The notes beneath the pieces are model-generated. The model did no database searches. It was not told where the DNA came from and worked only from the letters and a program-made list of their open reading frames with translations. Shown here piece after piece: positions 1 through 14,128 of a DNA stretch of 64,000 nt. A program made the position numbers and the translations under genes. Numbering within the stretch: the first letter of the stretch is position 1; every line of letters starts with the position of its first letter. Source of the stretch: Pratylenchus scribneri (lineage: Eukaryota; Nematoda; Chromadorea; Rhabditida; Pratylenchidae); the NCBI GenBank assembly GCA_030063045.1, contig JAQSEB010000151.1, positions 230,630 to 294,629 of the forward strand, written 5' to 3'.

Positions 1-3000
1 TTTTGGGCTGTGATTTGAATTTTTTGAATTTCTTTTGTTAGAATCATATACTCCATCAAAAACTACAGTCCTATCTTTTTTATTTTTTTAAAATACCTCC
101 ATATTGATTTTTTATGAATTTCTAAAATATATGACCAAAATTCAATTATGCCTATTGTATATTTGACATGTTTTGGGCTGGGATTTGAATTTTTCGAAAT
201 TCTTTTATCAGAATCATATTCTCCATCAAAAAATACAGTCCTATCTTTTTTATTTTTTAAAAATACCTCCATATTGATTTTTTATGAATTTCTAAAAAAT
301 ATGACCAAAATTCAATTATGCCTAGGGTATATTTGACATGTTTTGAGCTGTGATTTGAATTTTTTGAATTTCTTTTGTTAGAATCATATACTCCATCAAA
401 AACTACAGTCCTATCTTTTTTATTTTTTAAAAATACCTCCATATTGATTTTTTATGAATTTCTAAAAAATATGACCAAAATTCAATTATGCCTAGGGTAT
501 ATTTGACATGTTTTGGGCTGTGATTTGAATTTTTTGAATTTCTTTTGTTAGAATCATATACTCCATCAAAAACTACAGTCCTATCTTTTTTATTTTTTAA
601 AATACCCCCATATTGATTTTTTATGAATTTCTAAAAAATATGACCAAAATTCAATTATGCCTAGGGTATATTTGACATGTTTTGGGCTGTGATTTGAATT
701 TTTCGAAATTCTTTTATCAGAATCATATTCTCCATCAAAAAATACAGTCCTATCTTTTTTATTTTTTAAAAATACCTCCATATTGATTTTTTATGAATTT
801 CTAAAAAATATGACCAAAATTCAATTATGCCTAGGGTATATTTGACATGTTTTGAGCTGTGATTTGAATTTTTTGAATTTCTTTTGTTAGAATCATATAC
901 TCCATCAAAAACTACAGTCCTATCTTTTTTATTTTTTAAAATACCCCCATATTGATTTTTTATGAATTTCTAAAAAATATGACCAAAATTCAATTATGCC
1001 TAGGGTATATTTGACATGTTTTGAGCTGTGATTTGAATTTTTTGAATTTCTTTTGTTAGAATCATATACTCCATCAAAAACTACAGTCCTATCTTTTTTA
1101 TTTTTTAAAAATACCCCCATATTGATTTTTTATGAATTTCTAAAAAATATGACCAAAATTCAATTATGCCTAGGGTATATTTGACATGTTTTGGGCTGTG
1201 ATTTGAATTTTTTGAATTTCTTTTGTTAGAATCATATACTCCATCAAAAACTACAGTCCTATCTTTTTTATTTTTTAAAATACCCCCATATTGATTTTTT
1301 ATGAATTTCTAAAAAATATGACCAAAATTCAATTATGCCTAGGGTATATTTGACATGTTTTGGGCTGTGATTTGAATTTTTTGAATTTCTTTTGTTAGAA
1401 TCATATACTCCATCAAAAACTACAGTCCTATCTTTTTTATTTTTTAAAAATACCCCCATATTGATTTTTTATGAATTTCTAAAAAATATGACCAAAATTC
1501 AATTATGCCTAGGGTATATTTGACATGTTTTGAGCTGTGATTTGAATTTTTTGAATTTCTTTTGTTAGAATCATATACTCCATCAAAAACTACAGTCCTA
1601 TCTTTTTTATTTTTTAAAATACCCCCATATTGATTTTTTATGAATTTCTAAAAAATATGACCAAAATTCAATTATGCCTAGGGTATATTTGACATGTTTT
1701 GAGCTGTGATTTGAATTTTTTGAATTTCTTTTGTTAGAATCATATACTCCATCAAAAACTACAGTCCTATCTTTTTTATTTTTTAAAAATACCCCCATAT
1801 TGATTTTTTATGAATTTCTAAAAAATATGACCAAAATTCAATTATGCCTAGGGTATATTTGACATGTTTTGGGCTGTGATTTGAATTTTTTGAATTTCTT
1901 TTGTTAGAATCATATACTCCATCAAAAACTACAGTCCTATCTTTTTTATTTTTTAAAATACCCCCATATTGATTTTTTATGAATTTCTAAAAAATATGAC
2001 CAAAATTCAATTATGCCTAGGGTATATTTGACATGTTTTGGGCTGTGATTTGAATTTTTCGAAATTCTTTTATCAGAATCATATTCTCCATCAAAAAATA
2101 CAGTCCTATCTTTTTTATTTTTTAAAAATACCTCCATATTGATTTTTTATGAATTTCTAAAAAATATGACCAAAATTCAATTATGCCTAGGGTATATTTG
2201 ACATGTTTTGAGCTGTGATTTGAATTTTTTGAATTTCTTTTGTTAGAATCATATACTCCATCAAAAACTACAGTCCTATCTTTTTTATTTTTTAAAATAC
2301 CCCCATATTGATTTTTTATGAATTTCTAAAAAATATGACCAAAATTCAATTATGCCTAGGGTATATTTGACATGTTTTGAGCTGTGATTTGAATTTTTTG
2401 AATTTCTTTTGTTAGAATCATATACTCCATCAAAAACTACAGTCCTATCTTTTTTATTTTTTAAAATACCCCCATATTGATTTTTTATGAATTTCTAAAA
2501 AATATGACCAAAATTCAATTATGCCTAGGGTATATTTGACATGTTTTGAGCTGTGATTTGAATTTTTTGAATTTCTTTTGTTAGAATCATATACTCCATC
2601 AAAAACTACAGTCCTATCTTTTTTATTTTTTAAAAATACCCCCATATTGATTTTTTATGAATTTCTAAAAAATATGACCAAAATTCAATTATGCCTAGGG
2701 TATATTTGACATGTTTTGGGCTGTGATTTGAATTTTTTGAATTTCTTTTGTTAGAATCATATACTCCATCAAAAACTACAGTCCTATCTTTTTTATTTTT
2801 TAAAATACCCCCATATTGATTTTTTATGAATTTCTAAAAAATATGACCAAAATTCAATTATGCCTAGGGTATATTTGACATGTTTTGGGCTGTGATTTGA
2901 ATTTTTTGAATTTCTTTTGTTAGAATCATATACTCCATCAAAAACTACAGTCCTATCTTTTTTATTTTTTAAAATACCCCCATATTGATTTTTTATGAAT

Positions 3001-4419
3001 TTCTAAAAAATATGACCAAAATTCAATTATGCCTAGGGTATATTTGACATGTTTTGGGCTGGGATTTGAATTTTTCGAAATTCTTTTATCAGAATCATAT
3101 TCTCCATCAAAAAATACAGTCCTATCTTTTTTATTTTTTAAAAATACCTCCATATTGATTTTTTATGAATTTCTAAAAAATATGATCAAAATTCAATTAT
3201 GCCTAGGGTATATTTGACATGTTTTGGGCTGTGATTTGAATTTTTTGAATTTCTTTTGTTAGAATCATATACTCCATCAAAAACTACAGTCCTATCTTTT
3301 TTATTTTTTAAAATACCCCCATATTGATTTTTTATGAATTTCTAAAAAATATGACCAAAATTCAATTATGCCTAGGGTATATTTGACATGTTTTGGGCTG
3401 TGATTTGAATTTTTTGAATTTCTTTTGTTAGAATCATATACTCCATCAAAAACTACAGTCCTATCTTTTTTATTTTTTAAAATACCCCCATATTGATTTT
3501 TTATGAATTTCTAAAAAATATGACCAAAATTCAATTATGCCTAGGGTATATTTGACATGTTTTGGGCTGGGATTTGAATTTTTCGAAATTCTTTTATCAG
3601 AATCATATTCTCCATCAAAAAATACAGTCCTATCTTTTTTATTTTTTAAAAATACCTCCATATTGATTTTTTATGAATTTCTAAAAAATATGATCAAAAT
3701 TCAATTATGCCTAGGGTATATTTGACATGTTTTGGGCTGTGATTTGAATTTTTTGAATTTCTTTTGTTAGAATCATATACTCCATCAAAAAATACAGTCC
3801 TATCTTTTTTATTTTTTAAAATACCCCCATATTGATTTTTTATGAATTTCTAAAAAATATGACCAAAATTCAATTATGCCTAGGGTATATTTGACATGTT
3901 TTGGGCTGTGATTTGAATTTTTTGAATTTCTTTTGTTAGAATCATATACTCCATCAAAAACTACAGTCCTATCTTTTTTATTTTTTAAAATACCCCCATA
4001 TTGATTTTTTATGAATTTCTAAAAAATATGACCAAAATTCAATTATGCCTAGGGTATATTTGACATGTTTTGGGCTGTGATTTGAATTTTTTGAATTTCT
4101 TTTGTTAGAATCATATACTCCATCAAAAACTACAGTCCTATCTTTTTTATTTTTTAAAATACCCCCATATTGATTTTTTATGAATTTCTAAAAAATATGA
4201 CCAAAATTCAATTATGCCTAGGGTATATTTGACATGTTTTGGGCTGTGATTTGAATTTTTTGAATTTCTTTTGTTAGAATCATATACTCCATCAAAAACT
4301 ACAGTCCTATCTTTTTTATTTTTTAAAATACCCCCATATTGATTTTTTATGAATTTCTAAAAAATATGATCAAAATTCAATTATGCCTAGGGTATATTTG
4401 ACATGTTTTGGGCTGGGAT

Positions 4420-7400
4420 TTGAATTTTTTGAATTTCTTTTGTTAGAATCATATTCTCCATCAAAAAATACAGTCCTATCTTTTTTATTTTTTTAAAATA
4501 CCCCCATATTGATTTTTTATGAATTTCTAAAAAATATGACCAAAATTCAATTATGCCTAGGGTATATTTGACATGTTTTGGGCTGGGATTTGAATTTTTT
4601 GAATTTCTTTTGTTAGAATCATTTTCTCTATCAAAAACTACAGTCCTATCTTTTTTATTTTTTTAAAATACCCCCATATTGATTTTTTATGAATTTCTAA
4701 AAAATATGACCAAAATTCAATTATGCCTAGGGTATATTTGACATGTTTTGGACTGGGATTTGAATTTTTTGAATTTCTTTTGTTAGAATCATATTCTCCA
4801 TCAAAAAATACAGTCCTATCTTTTTTATTTTTTTAAAATACCCCCATATTGATTTTTTATGAATTTCTAAAAAATATGACCAAAATTCAATTATGCCTAG
4901 GGTATATTTGACATGTTTTAGGCTAGGATTTGAATTTTTCAAAATTCTTTTAAAAGAATCATATTCTCCATCAAAAAATACAGTCCTATCTTTTTTATTT
5001 TTTTAAAATACCCCCATATTGATTTTTTATGAATTTCTAAAAAATATGACCAAAATTCAATTATGCCTAGGGTATATTTGACATGTTTTGGGCTGGGATT
5101 TGAATTTTTTGAATTTCTTTTGTTAGAATCATATTCTCCATCAAAAAATACAGTCCTATCTTTTTTATTTTTTTAAAATACCCCCATATTGATTTTTTAT
5201 GAATTTCTAAAAAATATGACCAAAATTCAATTATGCCTAGGGTATATTTGACATGTTTTGGGCTGGGATTTGAATTTTTTGAATTTCTTTTGTTAGAATC
5301 ATTTTCTCTATCAAAAACTACAGTCCTATCTTTTTTATTTTTTTAAAATACCCCCATATTGATTTTTTATGAATTTCTAAAAAATATGATCAAAATTCAA
5401 TTATGCCTAGGGTATATTTGACATGTTTTAGGCTAGGATTTGAATTTTTTGAATTTCTTTTGTTAGAATCATATACTCCATCAAAAAATACAGTCCTATC
5501 TTTTTTATTTTTTTAAAATACCCCCATATTGATTTTTTATGAATTTCTAAAAAATATGACCAAAATTCAATTATGCCTAGGGTATATTTGACATGTTTTG
5601 GGCTGGGATTTGAATTTTTTGAATTTCTTTTGTTAGAATCATATTCTCCATCAAAAAATACAGTCCTATCTTTTTTATTTTTTTAAAATACCCCCATATT
5701 GATTTTTTATGAATTTCTAAAAAATATGACCAAAATTCAATTATGCCTAGGGTATATTTGACATGTTTTGGGCTGGGATTTGAATTTTTTGAATTTCTTT
5801 TGTTAGAATCATATTCTCCATCAAAAAATACAGTCCTATCTTTTTTATTTTTTTAAAATACCCCCATATTGATTTTTTATGAATTTCTAAAAAATATGAC
5901 CAAAATTCAATTATGCCTAGGGTATATTTGACATGTTTTGGGCTGTGATTTGAATTTTTTGAATTTCTTTTGTTAGAATCATATACTCCATCAAAAACTA
6001 CAGTCCTATCTTTTTTATTTTTTAAAATACCCCCATATTGATTTTTTATGAATTTCTAAAAAATATGATCAAAATTCAATTATGCCTAGGGTATATTTGA
6101 CATGTTTTGGGCTGGGATTTGAATTTTTTGAATTTCTTTTGTTAGAATCATATTCTCCATCAAAAAATACAGTCCTATCTTTTTTATTTTTTTAAAATAC
6201 CCCCATATTGATTTTTTATGAATTTCTAAAAAATATGACCAAAATTCAATTATGCCTAGGGTATATTTGACATGTTTTGGGCTGGGATTTGAATTTTTTG
6301 AATTTCTTTTGTTAGAATCATTTTCTCTATCAAAAACTACAGTCCTATCTTTTTTATTTTTTTAAAATACCCCCATATTGATTTTTTATGAATTTCTAAA
6401 AAATATGACCAAAATTCAATTATGCCTAGGGTATATTTGACATGTTTTGGACTGGGATTTGAATTTTTTGAATTTCTTTTGTTAGAATCATATTCTCCAT
6501 CAAAAAATACAGTCCTATCTTTTTTATTTTTTTAAAATACCCCCATATTGATTTTTTATGAATTTCTAAAAAATATGACCAAAATTCAATTATGCCTAGG
6601 GTATATTTGACATGTTTTAGGCTAGGATTTGAATTTTTCAAAATTCTTTTAAAAGAATCATATTCTCCATCAAAAAATACAGTCCTATCTTTTTTATTTT
6701 TTTAAAATACCCCCATATTGATTTTTTATGAATTTCTAAAAAATATGACCAAAATTCAATTATGCCTAGGGTATATTTGACATGTTTTGGGCTGGGATTT
6801 GAATTTTTTGAATTTCTTTTGTTAGAATCATATTCTCCATCAAAAAATACAGTCCTATCTTTTTTATTTTTTTAAAATACCCCCATATTGATTTTTTATG
6901 AATTTCTAAAAAATATGACCAAAATTCAATTATGCCTAGGGTATATTTGACATGTTTTGGGCTGGGATTTGAATTTTTTGAATTTCTTTTGTTAGAATCA
7001 TTTTCTCTATCAAAAACTACAGTCCTATCTTTTTTATTTTTTTAAAATACCCCCATATTGATTTTTTATGAATTTCTAAAAAATATGATCAAAATTCAAT
7101 TATGCCTAGGGTATATTTGACATGTTTTAGGCTAGGATTTGAATTTTTCAAAATTCTTTTAAAAGAATCATATTCTCCATCAAAAAATACAGTCCTATCT
7201 TTTTTATTTTTTTAAAATACCCCCATATTGATTTTTTATGAATTTCTAAAAAATATGACCAAAATTCAATTATGCCTAGGGTATATTTGACATGTTTTAG
7301 GCTAGGATTTGAATTTTTCAAAATTCTTTTAAAAGAATCATATTCTCCATCAAAAAATACAGTCCTATCTTTTTTATTTTTTAAAAATACCTCCATATTG

Positions 7401-7817
7401 ATTTTTTATGAATTTCTAAAAAATATGATCAAAATTCAATTATGCCTAGGGTATATTTGACATGTTTTAGGCTAGGATTTGAATTTTTCAAAATTCTTTT
7501 AAAAGAATCATATTCTCCATCAAAAAATACAGTCCTATCTTTTTTATTTTTTTAAAATACCCCCATATTGATTTTTTATGAATTTCTAAAAAATATGACC
7601 AAAATTCAATTATGCCTAGGGTATATTTGACATGTTTTAGGCTAGGATTTGAATTTTTCAAAATTCTTTTAAAAGAATCATATTCTCCATCAAAAAATAC
7701 AGTCCTATCTTTTTTATTTTTTTAAAATACCCCCATATTGATTTTTTATGAATTTCTAAAAAATATGACCAAAATTCAATTATGCCTAGGGTATATTTGA
7801 CATGTTTTAGGCTAGGA
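4420..7817. repeat. Ten-monomer higher-order repeat, two copies (~1699 bp)
   Basis: A rare variant (ggactggg in place of ggctggg) occurs at 4750 and again at 6449, exactly 1699 bp apart, and the neighbouring monomers repeat in the same order, including the aaaattcttttaaaag variant that follows. This marks a duplicated block of ten monomers. Boundaries are approximate. Confidence 0.7.
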
Positions 7818-10800
7818 TTTGAATTTTTCAAAATTCTTTTAAAAGAATCATATTCTCCATCAAAAAATACAGTCCTATCTTTTTTATTTTTTAAAAATAC
7901 CTCCATATTGATTTTTTATGAATTTCTAAAAAATATGATCAAAATTCAATTATGCCTAGGGTATATTTGACATGTTTTAGGCTAGGATTTGAATTTTTCA
8001 AAATTCTTTTAAAAGAATCATATTCTCCATCAAAAAATACAGTCCTATCTTTTTTATTTTTTTAAAATACCCCCATATTGATTTTTTATGAATTTCTAAA
8101 AAATATGACCAAAATTCAATTATGCCTAGGGTATATTTGACATGTTTTAGGCTAGGATTTGAATTTTTCAAAATTCTTTTAAAAGAATCATATTCTCCAT
8201 CAAAAAATACAGTCCTATCTTTTTTATTTTTTTAAAATACCCCCATATTGATTTTTTATGAATTTCTAAAAAATATGACCAAAATTCAATTATGCCTAGG
8301 GTATATTTGACATGTTTTGGGCTGGGATTTGAATTTTTCAAAATTCTTTTAAAAGAATCATATTCTCTATCAAAAACTACAGTCCTATCTTTTTTATTTT
8401 TTTAAAATACCCCCATATTGATTTTTTATGAATTTCTAAAAAATATGACCAAAATTCAATTATGCCTAGGGTATATTTGACATGTTTTGGGCTGGGATTT
8501 GAATTTTTTGAATTTCTTTTGTTAGAATCATTTTCTCTATCAAAAACTACAGTCCTATCTTTTTTATTTTTTTAAAATACCCCCATATTGATTTTTTATG
8601 AATTTCTAAAAAATATGATCAAAATTCAATTATGCCTAGGGTATATTTGACATGTTTTGGGCTGGGATTTGAATTTTTTGAATTTCTTTTGTTAGAATCA
8701 TTTTCTCTATCAAAAACTACAGTTCTATCTTTTTTATTTTTTTAAAATACCCCCATATTGATTTTTTATGAATTTCTAAAAAATATGACCAAAATTCAAT
8801 TATGCCTAGGGTATATTTGACATGTTTTGGGCTGGGATTTGAATTTTTTGAATTTCTTTTGTTAGAATCATATTCTCCATCAAAAAATACAGTCCTATCT
8901 TTTTTATTTTTTTAAAATACCCCCATATTGATTTTTTATGAATTTCTAAAAAATATGACCAAAATTCAATTATGCCTAGGGTATATTTGACATGTTTTGG
9001 GCTGGGATTTGAATTTTTTGAATTTCTTTTGTTAGAATCATTTTCTCTATCAAAAACTACAGTCCTATCTTTTTTATTTTTTTAAAATACCCCCATATTG
9101 ATTTTTTATGAATTTCTAAAAAATATGACCAAAATTCAATTATGCCTAGGGTATATTTGACATGTTTTGGGCTGGGATTTGAATTTTTTGAATTTCTTTT
9201 GTTAGAATCATTTTCTCTATCAAAAACTACAGTCCTATCTTTTTTATTTTTTTAAAATACCCCCATATTGATTTTTTATGAATTTCTAAAAAATATGACC
9301 AAAATTCAATTATGCCTAGGGTATATTTGACATGTTTTAGGCTAGGATTTGAATTTTTTGAATTTCTTTTGTTAGAATCATATACTCCATCAAAAACTAC
9401 AGTCCTATCTTTTTTATTTTTTTAAAATACCCCCATATTGATTTTTTATGAATTTCTAAAAAATATGACCAAAATTCAATTATGCCTAGGGTATATTTGA
9501 CATGTTTTAGGCTAGGATTTGAATTTTTTGAATTTCTTTTGTTAGAATCATATACTCCATCAAAAACTACAGTCCTATCTTTTTTATTTTTTTAAAATAC
9601 CTCCATATTGATTTTTTATGAATTTCTAAAAAATATGACCAAAATTCAATTATGCCTAGGGTATATTTGACATGTTTTAGGCTAGGATTTGAATTTTTTG
9701 AATTTCTTTTGTTAGAATCATTTTCTCTATCAAAAACTACAGTCCTATCTTTTTTATTTTTTTAAAATACCCCCATATTGATTTTTTATGAATTTCTAAA
9801 AAATATGACCAAAATTCAATTATGCCTAGGGTATATTTGACATGTTTTGGGCTGGGATTTGAATTTTTTGAATTTCTTTTGTTAGAATCATTTTCTCTAT
9901 CAAAAACTACAGTCCTATCTTTTTTATTTTTTTAAAATACCCCCATATTGATTTTTTATGAATTTCTAAAAAATATGATCAAAATTCAATTATGCCTAGG
10001 GTATATTTGACATGTTTTAGGCTAGGATTTGAATTTTTTGAATTTCTTTTGTTAGAATCATATACTCCATCAAAAACTACAGTCCTATCTTTTTTATTTT
10101 TTTAAAATACCCCCATATTGATTTTTTATGAATTTCTAAAAAATATGATCAAAATTCAATTATGCCTAGGGTATATTTGACATGTTTTAGGCTAGGATTT
10201 GAATTTTTTGAATTTCTTTTGTTAGAATCATTTTCTCTATCAAAAACTACAGTCCTATCTTTTTTATTTTTTTAAAATACCCCCATATTGATTTTTTATG
10301 AATTTCTAAAAAATATGACCAAAATTCAATTATGCCTAGGGTATATTTGACATGTTTTAGGCTAGGATTTGAATTTTTTGAATTTCTTTTGTTAGAATCA
10401 TATACTCCATCAAAAACTACAGTCCTATATTTTATAGTTTTTTAAAATACCCCCATATTGATTTTTTATGAATTTCTAAAAAATATGATCAAAATTCAAT
10501 TATGCCTAGGGTATATTTGACATGTTTTAGGCTAGGATTTGAATTTTTTGAATTTCTTTTGTTAGAATCATTTTCTCTATCAAAAACTACAGTCCTATCT
10601 TTTTTATTTTTTTAAAATACCCCCATATTGATTTTTTATGAATTTCTAAAAAATATGATCAAAATTCAATTATGCCTAGGGTATATTTGACATGTTTTAG
10701 GCTAGGATTTGAATTTTTTGAATTTCTTTTGTTAGAATCATATACTCCATCAAAAACTACAGTCCTATCTTTTTTATCTTTTTAAAATACCCCCATATTG

Positions 10801-11400
10801 ATTTTTTATGAATTTCTAAAAAATATGACCAAAATTCAATTATGCCTAGGGTATATTTGACATGTTTTAGGCTAGGATTTGAATTTTTTGAATTTCTTTT
10901 GTTAGAATCATTTTCTCTATCAAAAACTACAGTCCTATCTTTTTTATTTTTTTAAAATACCCCCATATTGATTTTTTATGAATTTCTAAAAAATATGATC
11001 AAAATTCAATTATGCCTAGGGTATATTTGACATGTTTTAGGCTAGGATTTGAATTTTTTGAATTTCTTTTGTTAGAATCATATACTCCATCAAAAACTAC
11101 AGTCCTATCTTTTTTATTTTTTTAAAATACCCCCATATTGATTTTTTATGAATTTCTAAAAAATATGATCAAAATTCAATTATGCCTAGGGTATATTTGA
11201 CATGTTTTAGGCTAGGATTTGAATTTTTTGAATTTCTTTTGTTAGAATCATATACTCCATCAAAAACTACAGTCCTATCTTTTTTATTTTTTTAAAATAC
11301 CCCCATATTGATTTTTTATGAATTTCTAAAAAATATGACCAAAATTCAATTATGCCTAGGGTATATTTGACATGTTTTAGGCTAGGATTTGAATTTTTTG

Positions 11401-14128
11401 AATTTATTTTGTTAGAATCATTTTCTCTATCAAAAACTACAGTCCTATCTTTTTTATTTTTTTAAAATACCCCCATATTGATTTTTTATGAATTTCTAAA
11501 AAATATGACCAAAATTCAATTATGCCTAGGGTATATTTGACATGTTTTGGGCTGGGATTTGAATTTTTTGAATTTCTTTTGTTAGAATCATTTTCTCTAT
11601 CAAAAACTACAGTCCTATCTTTTTTATTTTTTTAAAATACCCCCATATTGATTTTTTATGAATTTCTAAAAAATATGATCAAAATTCAATTATGCCTAGG
11701 GTATATTTGACATGTTTTGGGCTGTGATTTGAATTTTTTGAATTTCTTTTGTTAGAATCATATTCTCCATCAAAAACTACAGTCCTATCTTTTTTATTTT
11801 TTTAAAATACCCCCATATTGATTTTTTATGAATTTCTAAAAAATATGATCAAAATTCAATTATGCCTAGGGTATATTTGACATGTTTTGGGCTGTGATTT
11901 GAATTTTTTGAATTTCTTTTGTTAGAATCATTTTCTCTATCAAAAACTACAGGCCTATCTTTTTTATTTTTTTAAAATACCCCCATATTGATTTTTTATG
12001 AATTTCTAAAAAATATGATCAAAATTCAATTATGCCTAGGGTATATTTGACATGTTTTGGGCTGTGATTTGAATTTTTTGAATTTCTTTTGTTAGAATCA
12101 TATACTCCATCAAAAACTACAGTCCTATCTTTTTTATTTTTTTAAAATACCTCCATATTGATTTTTTATGAATTTCTAAAAAATATGATCAAAATTCAAT
12201 TATGCCTAGGGTATATTTGACATGTTTTGGGCTGGGATTTGAATTTTTCAAAATTCTTTTAAAAGAATCATATTCTCCATCAAAAAATACAGTCCTATCT
12301 TTTTTTATTTTTTTTAAAATACCCCCATATTGATTTTTTATGAATTTCTAAAAAATATGACCAAAATTCAATTATGCCTAGGGTATATTTGACATGTTTT
12401 AGGCTAGGATTTGAATTTTTCAAAATTCTTTTAAAAGAATCATATTCTCCATCAAAAAATACAGTCCTATCTTTTTTTATTTTTTTTAAAATACCCCCAT
12501 ATTGATTTTTTATGAATTTCTAAAAAATATGACCAAAATTCAATTATGCCTAGGGTATATTTGACATGTTTTAGGCTAGGATTTGAATTTTTCAAAATTC
12601 TTTTAAAAGAATCATATTCTCCATCAAAAACTACAGTCCTATCTTTTTTATTTTTTTAAAATACCCCCATATTGATTTTTTATGAATTTCTAAAAAATAT
12701 GACCAAAATTCAATTATGCCTAGGGTATATTTGACATGTTTTAGGCTAGGATTTGAATTTTTTGAATTTATTTTGTTAGAATCATTTTCTCTATCAAAAA
12801 CTACAGTCCTATCTTTTTTATTTTTTTAAAATACCCCCATATTGATTTTTTATGAATTTCTAAAAAATATGACCAAAATTCAATTATGCCTAGGGTATAT
12901 TTGACATGTTTTGGGCTGGGATTTGAATTTTTTGAATTTCTTTTGTTAGAATCATTTTCTCTATCAAAAACTACAGTCCTATCTTTTTTATTTTTTTAAA
13001 ATACCCCCATATTGATTTTTTATGAATTTCTAAAAAATATGATCAAAATTCAATTATGCCTAGGGTATATTTGACATGTTTTGGGCTGTGATTTGAATTT
13101 TTTGAATTTCTTTTGTTAGAATCATATTCTCCATCAAAAACTACAGTCCTATCTTTTTTATTTTTTTAAAATACCCCCATATTGATTTTTTATGAATTTC
13201 TAAAAAATATGATCAAAATTCAATTATGCCTAGGGTATATTTGACATGTTTTGGGCTGTGATTTGAATTTTTTGAATTTCTTTTGTTAGAATCATTTTCT
13301 CTATCAAAAACTACAGGCCTATCTTTTTTATTTTTTTAAAATACCCCCATATTGATTTTTTATGAATTTCTAAAAAATATGATCAAAATTCAATTATGCC
13401 TAGGGTATATTTGACATGTTTTGGGCTGTGATTTGAATTTTTTGAATTTCTTTTGTTAGAATCATATACTCCATCAAAAACTACAGTCCTATCTTTTTTA
13501 TTTTTTTAAAATACCTCCATATTGATTTTTTATGAATTTCTAAAAAATATGATCAAAATTCAATTATGCCTAGGGTATATTTGACATGTTTTGGGCTGGG
13601 ATTTGAATTTTTCAAAATTCTTTTAAAAGAATCATATTCTCCATCAAAAAATACAGTCCTATCTTTTTTTATTTTTTTTAAAATACCCCCATATTGATTT
13701 TTTATGAATTTCTAAAAAATATGACCAAAATTCAATTATGCCTAGGGTATATTTGACATGTTTTAGGCTAGGATTTGAATTTTTCAAAATTCTTTTAAAA
13801 GAATCATATTCTCCATCAAAAAATACAGTCCTATCTTTTTTTATTTTTTTTAAAATACCCCCATATTGATTTTTTATGAATTTCTAAAAAATATGACCAA
13901 AATTCAATTATGCCTAGGGTATATTTGACATGTTTTAGGCTAGGATTTGAATTTTTCAAAATTCTTTTAAAAGAATCATATTCTCCATCAAAAAATACAG
14001 TCCTATCTTTTTTATTTTTTTTAAAATACCCCCATATTGATTTTTTATGAATTTCTAAAAAATATGATCAAAATTCAATTATGCCTAGGGTATATTTGAC
14101 ATGTTTTAGGCTAGGATTTGAATTTTTC
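11401..14128. repeat. Eight-monomer higher-order repeat, two copies (~1364 bp)
   Basis: The variants aatttattttg (11401 and 12765) and ctacaggcctatc (about 11950 and 13314) both recur at a spacing of 1364 bp, with the same monomer order between. The aggcctatc variant then continues to spread as single monomers to about 17240. Boundaries are approximate. Confidence 0.7.
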